From: CAWJMD01 sp963845675
GTDB lineage: Bacteria > Actinomycetota > Actinomycetes > Actinomycetales > CAWJMD01
Length of the DNA: 64,000 nt
Assembly: GCA_963845675.1 (NCBI GenBank)
Contig: CAWJSX010000002.1
Location: forward strand, 1 to 64,000
Direction of reading: 5' to 3'
This document shows, in pieces, positions 40,001 through 47,922 of this stretch; position 1 is the stretch's first letter; each line of letters starts with the position of its first letter. The notes below the pieces were generated by a model. The model worked only from the letters and a program-made list of their open reading frames with translations, searched no databases and was not told the origin of the DNA. The translations under genes were made by a program, and so were the position numbers.

Positions 40001-40654
40001 TCACAGAGTGCGAACCGCGCCGATGGGAGCAACGAGCATTCGTACTCGGTCGACCGCGACCCCGCCGCGTGAAGCGGGGTAGCCATGAAAGCCCCTACCC
40101 TGCAACCGTATCCAGCCATCGTTGCGCATCGTAGCGGCCCTTTCCAGGCGGTGTTCCCGGCCCCCGGTTGGGCCGGCCACAACGTGCACCAGGACGTCGC
40201 TCTCGGCGGTGAGCCGCACCTCCGCCGTGTCATCGTGGGCCGTCGCTGAGAAGGAGAGCGTGATGGCATACGAGCCTGCAGCGACGTCAATTTCAGCCAG
40301 CGTGATCCATGTCCCCGTCGTCACCCAGAAGGGCGGGTGGTCGCGCACGAGCTCGTGGACCACCGGGAGTCCGGAGACCGACCCCGGTGGGCCCTGTGGC
40401 CCCGATCGGCCACGAGGACCAGGCGGCCCCGGCTCCCCCTGGCGCCCGGGGGAACCTGTCTCACCTCGGGCCCCGACAGGTCCTCGAGGACCAGGCGGTC
40501 CCGCCGCTCCGAGCCTCGCGACCTCGATCCACTCGTTTCCACCAACGTCCTTGCGCAGTATCAACATCGGCTGGGTACCTCGTGAGAGGAGCAGGTAGTA
40601 GTCCCCTGTCTGCCCGAGCGTCTTTCTCGGCTTCTGGAACCCCGCATGCATCAT
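40001..40654 (-). CDS. Collagen-like triple-helix repeat protein
   Basis: 217 residues from the ATG at 40654, which has AGGAGG seven bases upstream; the longer frame from 40738 lacks this. After an N-terminal domain (GDYYLLLSRGTQPMLILRKD, NEWIEVARL) come 15 uninterrupted Gly-X-Y triplets (GAA GPP GPR GPV GAR GET ...), then a C-terminal beta domain of about 110 residues (LAEIDVAAGSYAITLSFSAT, VLVHVVAGP). The layout resembles trimerising head domains on collagen stalks of phage fibres and surface proteins. No signal peptide. It lies 200 bases downstream of the tandem-repeat gene on the same strand and may be cotranscribed. Confidence 0.78.
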   Translation of the reverse strand: MMHAGFQKPRKTLGQTGDYYLLLSRGTQPMLILRKDVGGNEWIEVARLGAAGPPGPRGPVGARGETGSPGRQGEPGPPGPRGRSGPQGPPGSVSGLPVVHELVRDHPPFWVTTGTWITLAEIDVAAGSYAITLSFSATAHDDTAEVRLTAESDVLVHVVAGPTGGREHRLERAATMRNDGWIRLQGRGFHGYPASRGGVAVDRVRMLVAPIGAVRTL

Positions 40655-40866
40655 GACGGCCTCCTGGTCACGCTCCTGATCTGTGGCGATTGTCCTACCG
40701 CCCACTCGCTTCGACCAGGGGTCCGTGGGAGTTGCCATTACGGCTGTTCCGGGACCGACGCGTCCGGAGTTCCTTCCTTCGCGGGCGGCACGGACAGGTC
40801 ATCAACCTCACGGGCGAGGAGGGGGATCGGTCGCCGGACTTCGGCAACGCGCTGACCGTGCCGTGT

Positions 40867-42906
40867 TTAGGGACTCACGTCTATGCGCACCGCGGCGTCA
40901 GTTTCGGGGATCCAACGCAGCTCGGTGGTGGTGATGTTGTCATTGCGGTCGCGGGACTCCCACCGCACGAGCGGCCAGGTGCCCGGCGGTTGGGGCCTGG
41001 CAGGGTCATAGATGAAGCCCTCTACGGGCCATGCCGAAATCGCTCGGTAGTCGGAGTCCGAGAATGACGGTTGCGTGGTCGTGAGGTTGTCCAGCCGTCG
41101 CGGACTCCACCAACTGCGTAGCGGCACAGTGCCGGGCGGCTGGGCATGGCGAGGGTCGAACAGAAGGCCGAGCACTCCTGGTTCAGCTCGGGAGCGCAGC
41201 TCGTAGTCCGGGTCGATGCGCGTTCTGGGTGAGTGCGAGTCGCCGCCGGTCGTGTACTGGGGGTCTGACGTGGTGAAGCTGTCCTGACGGGCATCGGACT
41301 GCCAGCGGCACAATCGCAGCATCGGCAGGTCGCGAACTGGGGAAAAACTGACATAACCCTCTAGGCGGGAGAAGCGGTATCCACCGGCACGCCGGAAGAT
41401 GGGTTTCAAGCCGTCATGTACTCGGACCACGCCCGTGAGTCGGTATATAGGGCGACGGCGAACGTCCCGCGTAAGCCTCATCGTAAAGGGATGCTCGCGG
41501 CCCTCTCCATCGTCGTCGGGATGCAGATCTCTCAGGGTGAGATGGACCGCATCACTACCAATGACGTCGTCCGGGTCGACGGCGGCTTGAACGACACCCA
41601 CGTCCAGGGTGCTACCGAAGTGGCGCACGAAGATGCGTATGACCCGGTCCCGAATCTTCTCGTCACTGAACAGATCGCTGAGCAAGCTCGCGAGAGCATC
41701 CGGGTCGGGCGGGGTCAGCGTTTCGCGCGCAGTGCGGATCGCGGCCACGATCTGTCCGTCCAGGTCACGCTGGAGGTCCGTGGGGAGCTGATCCTCGACA
41801 AGAGCCAGGAGGTCGTCCCTGACGTTGTCCGCCTCGAGGCCGACTGCGATGACTGCCATCCGAGACATCTGTCGACCCTCGTGGCTGGACGGGTCCACAC
41901 CGCGAAGGCTTTCGATGTCGACCTGAAAGACACCGATATCAGGGGGAACGGGGACCGGGACGCCCAGCGGCGGGGACACGGCCCTGCGCAAGTTCCCGTG
42001 CGCCATGCCTGTGTGGCGAAGCGCCGTGATGCCACGGGGGCGGCGTGTGCCATCAGGTAGCAGAGGAACAACGGTGTCCGCGAGGTTCCCGGCAGAGATG
42101 CCGTCGAACGTCCCCGCAGCGAGCCATACATATGGCTCGTCGTTGTCATCCCGGTCACCCTCATCTGGCCAATCGACCGTGAACGTCTCGAATACGACAG
42201 TGGTGCGCACCCGTTCGAACCGCGTCTGAAACAGCCGTCTCCCAGCCGGATCCGCGGGATTGGGCCGGGTGAACGCGACCTCGGCTCTCGCCTCGGTCGG
42301 GACACCAAGCGACCTGCTTGCGACGAAATGAGCGTCCGTGATGGACCCCGCGCTGCGGCTGGCTGCGCCCGGAAGGTCCACGAACTCCCCTGCAACCTCT
42401 CCACTCCTACGAGTCCCGGCGAAGACCTGCAGGAAGCTCGACCCCGTGCCGAACGCCACCCATGCGACCCATGGGTCTGGACCGCCGAGTCTCAGCCGAA
42501 CCTGTTCCCCGACCCAGAACAGGTCGCCCGTGTCGCCCCTCTGGTAGGTGCCGGTCATGTTCAGGCCAGGTTGGCCCACGTACACCGCACTGAGAAGGCT
42601 CGTCCATGCCGGAGCGGCAGGCACTGGGCTCGGAAACCCGTCGACGTGCTTCGTGTAGCGGTTGCCGTCCAGGATCATGGCGCCGTCGCCCAGCTCCAGT
42701 CGCGCCTGCGAGACCCCTGCGGCCCGGTCCTCGGTCAGGGGCACCGCCATCCACGTACCGGACACGCCGAATCTCTCACGCCTACCGCGAAAGACACGCG
42801 AGCGGCGCAAACCCTCGGAGTACTCGAACCACCACACCGTGCCGTCCGGCATCTCGCGCGCCCACAATTGCGACCACGTCGAGTAGTGCCAGATTCCGGT
42901 CAGCAC
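40867..42906 (-). CDS. Unknown 679-residue protein with C-terminal WWS/TTT repeats
   Basis: The N-terminal 250 residues are rich in Trp and beta strands (GIWHYSTWSQLWAREMPDGT, VYVGQPGLNMTGTYQRGDTG). The middle (about 330-530) includes predicted helices (SSLLSDLFSDEKIRDRVIRI) and HPFTMRLTRDVRRRPIYRLT. The last 140 residues hold three related units of about 50 residues, with PMLRLCRWQSDAR, PLRSWWSPRRLDNLTTT and PLVRWESRDRNDNITTT, each followed by a Tyr-rich stretch and PPGT. Such repeats occur in surface or carbohydrate-contacting proteins. No signal peptide or membrane helix. I do not recognise the family. Confidence 0.72.
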   Translation of the reverse strand: MLTGIWHYSTWSQLWAREMPDGTVWWFEYSEGLRRSRVFRGRRERFGVSGTWMAVPLTEDRAAGVSQARLELGDGAMILDGNRYTKHVDGFPSPVPAAPAWTSLLSAVYVGQPGLNMTGTYQRGDTGDLFWVGEQVRLRLGGPDPWVAWVAFGTGSSFLQVFAGTRRSGEVAGEFVDLPGAASRSAGSITDAHFVASRSLGVPTEARAEVAFTRPNPADPAGRRLFQTRFERVRTTVVFETFTVDWPDEGDRDDNDEPYVWLAAGTFDGISAGNLADTVVPLLPDGTRRPRGITALRHTGMAHGNLRRAVSPPLGVPVPVPPDIGVFQVDIESLRGVDPSSHEGRQMSRMAVIAVGLEADNVRDDLLALVEDQLPTDLQRDLDGQIVAAIRTARETLTPPDPDALASLLSDLFSDEKIRDRVIRIFVRHFGSTLDVGVVQAAVDPDDVIGSDAVHLTLRDLHPDDDGEGREHPFTMRLTRDVRRRPIYRLTGVVRVHDGLKPIFRRAGGYRFSRLEGYVSFSPVRDLPMLRLCRWQSDARQDSFTTSDPQYTTGGDSHSPRTRIDPDYELRSRAEPGVLGLLFDPRHAQPPGTVPLRSWWSPRRLDNLTTTQPSFSDSDYRAISAWPVEGFIYDPARPQPPGTWPLVRWESRDRNDNITTTELRWIPETDAAVRIDVSP

Positions 42907-43472
42907 CTAGACAAGGGTACTCCGAGCGGGATGCGCCGCAAGGGTCAAGGAAGCAGACGCGGCCGCCCTCCCATGGACAGGAGCGTGGCCTGCTGACGAT
43001 CGCGGCGTGTGGCCGGGGGTGGCGGACGCGGCGATGCCCCTTGCGCCAAAGTCCTGCGAATTCCTGTGTCCGCAGCGCCTTTCAACAATGAGCGACGCCC
43101 TGTGGCCTCTCGGCGCGACGGTGGCTCCGCCACGCCCGTAGCGAAAGACGGATTGTCGGCGCTCGAGCGAACCGAGCCTCTTAGCCGACAGGGTCTATCG
43201 CGGCCGCTGCAACAGTCGCATTCGCAATAGTGAGCCTCCCAGGTTCTGCTGGGCAGTGCCATTTCGGGTCTCCAACTGATGCGACGGACCTCCCCGTCGC
43301 GGTACCGAATGGGCGTGACAATCGGGCCTATCGACCGAGACCGGGCACTCATGACCCTCAAGGTTGAGCCGACGAGCACCATCAGGTCATCGACGACGCT
43401 TAGAGGGTGAGCCGGCAACCGTCACCACGCCGCCGGACGAGGAGGGGGTCCGGCCCCGCATCACGTCCCGAC
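42907..43472. other. Gap without a supported gene
   Basis: Open frames are short and inconsistent. A minus-strand stretch with GSTLRVMSARSRSIGPIVTP and YRDGEVRRISW near 43270-43380 has coding-like composition but no start, stop or family. No terminator, RNA or repeat is obvious. Confidence 0.4.
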
Positions 43473-44424
43473 GGATCAGCTTGTCCAGAGTGTCGGGACA
43501 GTCGCTCCTATGGAGACATCGTCAGAAGGGGCCACGGTGAGCCTGTTCCGTCCGGAGTGCTTGGACGCATACAGCGCCGCGTCCGATGTCGCCAACAGCA
43601 TCTCGGTGCTGCTGATCGAACGGTCGGTCGTGGAGGCGCCGCCCAGGCTGACGGTCACGCTGACCTCGGTCGTGGCGACCGGTACGCGCGCCGAGGCGAC
43701 CGCGAGCCGGATCCGCTCGCCGATCTCGCTGACGTCCGCCGCACTCGCGCCGGGCAGGAGTACCAGGAACTCCTCGCCGCCGGTGCGGATGAGGACGTCG
43801 CCCTCTCGCAGCGCGGTCCGGACGACCAGGGCGGTCTCTCGGAGCACCCGATCTCCGGCGAGGTGCCCGTGCTCGTCGTTGACCGCCTTGAAGTGGTCCA
43901 GGTCCAGCGACAACACACCCACGGGACTGTCCCCCCGGATGGCCCGCGCCACTCCTCGTCGAGTCGCTGCAGCCCGAATCTGCGGTTGTAGGTGCCGGTC
44001 AGGGGGTCGATCGCGGCCAGCTGCTGGAACCGTTCGTGGGTCAGCACGTTGTTCAGGGCGACCGATACGGGGTCCGCGAACGACCGGAGAAGCTGGACCA
44101 GCTCCGGAGCCCGGGCGACGGCGAAGGCGAAGGCGAGGATGGCGACGCCGACCGGGATTCAACGATCTGGTGTCGTCGCTGTCGCTGTCACGCCAGGTGC
44201 AACAGGCCGGAACGGACCTGAGCAGGACGCTGGCCCGCCATCTGGAGGTCGACGAGTTCGCCCCTGCCACGCTCGCCGCGCTGCTGCATCACAGCAGGGC
44301 TGACGCCGGGGTCCTGGGAGTGGTCCGGGACGGCCTGCTGGAGGCGTCGTCGACCCACCGGCTGCGAGGGTTCACCCTGGCCGAGGACCCGGCGGTCCTG
44401 GGTGCGCTCGCCTCGGACGAGTGA
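43473..44424 (-). pseudogene. Rearranged partial copy of the GGDEF gene at 59489
   Basis: From 43473 to about 44157 the minus strand is nearly identical to the C-terminal half of the diguanylate cyclase gene at 59489-60889, including RTGGEEFLVLLPG and DHFKAVNDEHGHLAGDR. Differences include one C missing near 43950 (frameshift) and a six-base duplication near 44130. From 44158 to 44421 the sequence encoding FNDLVSSLSLSRQVQQAGTD to VLGALASDE is present on the plus strand, so it is inverted. Bases just beyond it (TGACGATGCGGCCG) again match the intact copy in the original orientation. The linker coding for LVELSIDAQVQVS is lost. The copy is non-functional. Confidence 0.85.
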
Positions 44425-44471
44425 CGATGCGGCCGGACGGCGGAGCGCTGAGGTCTGGCTAGGGTGCCGAC

Positions 44472-44957
44472 ATGTTACGCGAACGCGCTGTGCTCCTGGC
44501 CCACCTCGACGCCGAACGCAGCCACGTGCTGGCCGCCGTCGAGGGCCTGAGCGAGAAGGACCTGACACGTCCGGCCGCGCCCTCCGGCTGGTCGATCGCG
44601 CAGCTGCTGAACCACCTCACGTACGACGACGAGATCTTCTGGGGCGGCGCGATCCTCGGCGGCGCCGAGGAGTGCATCGGCCTGATCCAAGACGGGTGGA
44701 AGGTTCCGGTCACGTCCGGTGCGGAGGCGATAGCGGAGTACCGCCGCTGGCAGCAGCACAACGACCCCCTTCTCGCCGAGGTGAACCTCGACGCGCCTCC
44801 GCGCTGGTGGCCCCCGGAGGACGTCTTTCCCTTCCCGCCCTTCGCTGACGCACGCGACTGCCTGCTCAGGCTGCTGATGGAGACGGCCACCCATGCAGGC
44901 CATCTCGACCTGGCTCGGGAACACATCGACGGACGCCAGCACCTGGTGGTCGGGTAG
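44472..44957 (+). CDS. DinB/DUF664-family protein
   Basis: 161 residues. A four-helix bundle with the metal-ligand pattern of the DUF664 group: SGWSIAQLLNHLTYDDEIFW with His in LLNHL, and the C-terminal ETATHAGHLDLAREHIDGRQ. DUF664 proteins of actinobacteria are relatives of mycothiol-dependent enzymes (MDMPI/DinB superfamily), often thiol transferases. Substrate unknown. Start ATG at 44472 lacks a clear Shine-Dalgarno. Confidence 0.82.
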   Translation: MLRERAVLLAHLDAERSHVLAAVEGLSEKDLTRPAAPSGWSIAQLLNHLTYDDEIFWGGAILGGAEECIGLIQDGWKVPVTSGAEAIAEYRRWQQHNDPLLAEVNLDAPPRWWPPEDVFPFPPFADARDCLLRLLMETATHAGHLDLAREHIDGRQHLVVG

Positions 44958-44988
44958 GGGACCTCTCCGCCACGCTCGGGCGAAAGGC

Positions 44989-45495
44989 TCAGCCGCCGGG
45001 CTCGGCGCCCTCACGCGGCTCCAGGACGACGACGGCGGTCTCCGTCGGCCGCTTGGCGGCGTAGCCGTCCAGGTTCTTGTCGATCTCGGCCCAACGAGCC
45101 CACAGCCGCTCGCGCTCTTCGCCCTGTGCGCTGCGCCCACGGACCTGTCGTGATCCGTCGCGGGTCTGGACGATGGCGTCCGGATGATCCTGCAGGTTCA
45201 GCCACCAGGCAGGTTCGGCCGGACCCCATCCGTTCATCGCCATCGTGACCAGGTTGAGGCCGTCCTCGAAGTATCCGACGACGACCTTACGTGGTTCCCC
45301 ACTGCGTCGGCCGGTCGTCGTGAGCCGCAGCATCCCCCACGCGCCGGGCTTCGGCCGCCGCAGACCGAACCGCCCGCCGGTGACGCGCAAGAGCGCGCGA
45401 TGGCCGTGCCAGAAGGCCACGATGAACCATCGAGGCGGAAGTCGTGCAGGTCGACTACGTGCCACCGCTTCTCGTGCCTCACGATCACTGGACAT
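44989..45495 (-). CDS. Deazaflavin (F420)-dependent nitroreductase-family protein
   Basis: 168 residues. LRLTTTGRRSGEPRKVVVGY, followed by NLVTMAMNGWGPAEPAWWLN and LQDHPDAIVQTRDGSRQVRG, is the DDN/F420-dependent reductase signature: a split beta-barrel with the N-P-A-W-W-x-N-L motif. Family members bind F420 or flavin and reduce quinones or nitro compounds. Convergent with the DinB gene. Confidence 0.87.
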   Translation of the reverse strand: MSSDREAREAVARSRPARLPPRWFIVAFWHGHRALLRVTGGRFGLRRPKPGAWGMLRLTTTGRRSGEPRKVVVGYFEDGLNLVTMAMNGWGPAEPAWWLNLQDHPDAIVQTRDGSRQVRGRSAQGEERERLWARWAEIDKNLDGYAAKRPTETAVVVLEPREGAEPGG

Positions 45496-45891
45496 GACGA
45501 CAGCCTGATCCTTGGGGACGGACCGTTCTAGGGCCAGAGGTCCGGTAGGTGTGACCTACAGCCGCGGGTCGTCCGACCTGACGGCGTACACACGACCCCA
45601 CGTCCGTGCAGGTCCCGTAGGCGCCACCTCCGGCCTTGTCCGCCAGACACCACCTCCGGGCTGAACCCCCGAACTCCTCGCGGTGCTGGTCGATGAACTC
45701 GATCAGCGTGGCTCCGGGCTCTCCAGATCCGCCGCGAAGCAGCTGGGGAACGACACCGACACGCTGCGGAACTGGGTCACGCAACGCTCCCGGACCTCGT
45801 CCGGGCATTCCCGAGGTGATGCCCACTGCATCCCTCGGTGCCCTCCACGGCGGCTCCCCGGTCCCGCCCGGGAGGTCGCGGTCCGTCCCCG
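45496..45891. other. Gap with IS3-type transposase fragments
   Basis: On the minus strand from about 45715 to 45665, ATLIEFIDQHREEFG matches the start of IS3-family OrfB. On the plus strand from about 45725 to 45800, SAAKQLGNDTDTLRNWVTQ resembles the OrfA helix-turn-helix. The two pieces lie in opposite orientation side by side, so the element is rearranged as well as truncated. No terminal repeats seen. Confidence 0.4.
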
Positions 45892-47367
45892 TCAGGCGAG
45901 CAGCTTCCCGATCGTGACGCCCTCGGCTGCCGAGGCCCGGTCGATCAGCGAGCGGGCCACCTTGATCAGGTCCTCGGCGCTGTCGCCGCCGATCCGTTGG
46001 ACAACCGCCAGCAGGCGGTCGACGTTCTCGAGGTCCTCGCCGGTGATCCGGTGATTCAGGAGGTCGTCTGTCGTCACCGACCTACTCACCGGCTTCAGGA
46101 GGGCGGTGGCAGCGCGCCGGCCGTCGGTGTGGCGGAGCACGCGGACGACCGTGACCCGATTCCGTTGAACCGCGTCGACGACCTTCTTGCCGCGTTCGAG
46201 CTCGGCCACCCGGGCCTCGATCGTCCGCCCGAACGGCTGTCGCCGCGGACGTCGAAGCCAGGACGGGGACAGGCGCAGCCACGGCCGGACGAGGGTTCCG
46301 AGGCCACGAGCGGACCTGAGGTCGGACGCTTCGGCGGGCACGACCTCGATGAACCGCTCGGCCTCCCGCTCGGTCGACCTGCCGAAGACCGACTCCAGGA
46401 ACTCGCTGACCCACCCGGAGCACAGGGTCGTCGCGTCAAGGTCGTCGAAGACCGCCCTGATCGGGTGGCCGACGCCGTCATCGCCGGATCCGCCCCAGTG
46501 GATGCCCACGACGCGCCGCCACTCCGCGCCGCTGGGGTTGGACTTCTCCAGGTAGAGCGACCCGGAATCGCCACCCATCGAGAAGTCGTCGCCGTCGCCG
46601 TCGATCCACAGGTCGTCATGAGACCCGTAGTGACCCGAGTCGTAGTCGATCAGCTCGACGATGCCGCACGTCAGCCCAGTCGTCTGACCCGTCTTCTGGA
46701 CCTCCATCTCCAACGTCGCGTCCGTGATCTCGAAGACGCCCGGACCGCCGCACTCGATCTCGTACAGGGCGATGTCGTCGGCGGACGGCGAGGCGATCGA
46801 CACGTCCAACGTCCCGTTCCGGACCACGTCGGCGATCCGGTCGGCCGGCAGCGAACCGCCGTCGAAGGTTGAGGGCTGGCTGATGTCGGTGCCGGCGGTC
46901 CCGCCGAAGACGTGATCGTTGGAGATGACGACCGCCTGGTCGGTCACGTTGTCCCAGATCCAGCCACCGAGCGTGCCGCCGTTGGATACGTTCGTCGGAG
47001 GCCCGCCGCTGTAGCCGCCAGGCACGGGCCTGACCCGGTCCTCGAGGTCGGCCGGGCAGTCGCCGCACGCTACCTCCTCGACCGGGATCGGCTTCTCGAC
47101 CACGTCGACCCTGATCTCGACGTCCTCGCCGTCGCGGCTGCGGAGTCGCACCGTCTCGGGGAGCAGGTTGCGCGGATCGACCTTCTCCTTCTCTCGCTTG
47201 TGCTGCACGTGCACCACGATGGCGACCTCGTCGGTCTTCTCACCGTCGCGTCGCCGGTACCCCACGCCGACTCCGTGGACGTCAGGGTTCGCCAGCAGCT
47301 CCTTGCCGTACCTGGCCTTCGCAGCTCGGGCTCGTTGCAGGTCTTCCTCGGTCGCCATCACGCACAC
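45892..47367 (-). CDS. Trypsin-like serine protease
   Basis: 491 residues (ATG of MATEEDLQ, three residues into the frame, is an equally good start). A short N-terminal domain (ELLANPDVHGVGVGYRRRDG) precedes the chymotrypsin fold. The candidate catalytic triad is His in VVISNDHVFGG, Asp in GTLDVSIASPS and Ser in GGDSGSLYLE. No signal peptide is visible, so it may act inside the cell or be exported by another route. The C-terminal 150 residues are helical (VAELERGKKVVDAVQRNRVT). It is divergent from the tyrosinase-vWA operon, and the pair may act together. Confidence 0.78.
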   Translation of the reverse strand: MCVMATEEDLQRARAAKARYGKELLANPDVHGVGVGYRRRDGEKTDEVAIVVHVQHKREKEKVDPRNLLPETVRLRSRDGEDVEIRVDVVEKPIPVEEVACGDCPADLEDRVRPVPGGYSGGPPTNVSNGGTLGGWIWDNVTDQAVVISNDHVFGGTAGTDISQPSTFDGGSLPADRIADVVRNGTLDVSIASPSADDIALYEIECGGPGVFEITDATLEMEVQKTGQTTGLTCGIVELIDYDSGHYGSHDDLWIDGDGDDFSMGGDSGSLYLEKSNPSGAEWRRVVGIHWGGSGDDGVGHPIRAVFDDLDATTLCSGWVSEFLESVFGRSTEREAERFIEVVPAEASDLRSARGLGTLVRPWLRLSPSWLRRPRRQPFGRTIEARVAELERGKKVVDAVQRNRVTVVRVLRHTDGRRAATALLKPVSRSVTTDDLLNHRITGEDLENVDRLLAVVQRIGGDSAEDLIKVARSLIDRASAAEGVTIGKLLA

Positions 47368-47613
47368 CTTTCCTGGCTGTTGGGTATCTCTGCAGGAGGC
47401 GCACTGGGGGGCATCTGATACGGGGAAGCTGACGGCGAAGCAGTCGTCGCCGTCTCACCTTCGCGGAGAACGGTGTTCACCTCTGTCGACGAACCCGTGA
47501 GGTACCTGTCAGCGGCAACGGGCTGGCCGCTAGTCGCTCCTCGCGCGTATCAGGCCGCCTCAGTGCCACTCCTTATGACAATGATCGAACGTCGCACCCC
47601 CAGAGGAGCCTCG

Positions 47614-47922
47614 ATGCCAACCCCGAGCGATCAGGGCTACAGGAACACCGACAGCTTCAAGCGCAAGGGGCGTGAGGTGGTCATTCGAACCGCTGGGGAC
47701 CGAACTGAGATCGTCATCGACGGCGCGATCCACCCCGTCCGCTTCCTCGAGAACGGACGGCCGATGACGCGTGAGTTCGTCAACGTGATGGCGACGTCGG
47801 TTCGCGACCTGGCCGAGCGGTTCGTCGACCAGATGACGGCCGAGGAGAGGCACTACGCCGAGATCGCGAAGCAGCGTGCTGCGGGAGGAGAGCCGAGCGA
47901 CGGCCGGAAGGGATCGTCATGA
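47614..47922 (+). CDS. Small partner protein upstream of tyrosinase
   Basis: 102 residues; ATG with AGAGGAG upstream, and a four-base overlap with the next gene (ATGA). REVVIRTAGDRTEIVIDGAI and HPVRFLENGRPMTREFVNVM are followed by a helix with AERFVDQMTAEERHYAEIAK. It has two His residues. It is not similar to the classical MelC1 caddie as far as I can see, but the position and tight coupling suggest a copper-loading or folding partner for the tyrosinase domain. That is an inference. Confidence 0.65.
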   Translation: MPTPSDQGYRNTDSFKRKGREVVIRTAGDRTEIVIDGAIHPVRFLENGRPMTREFVNVMATSVRDLAERFVDQMTAEERHYAEIAKQRAAGGEPSDGRKGSS

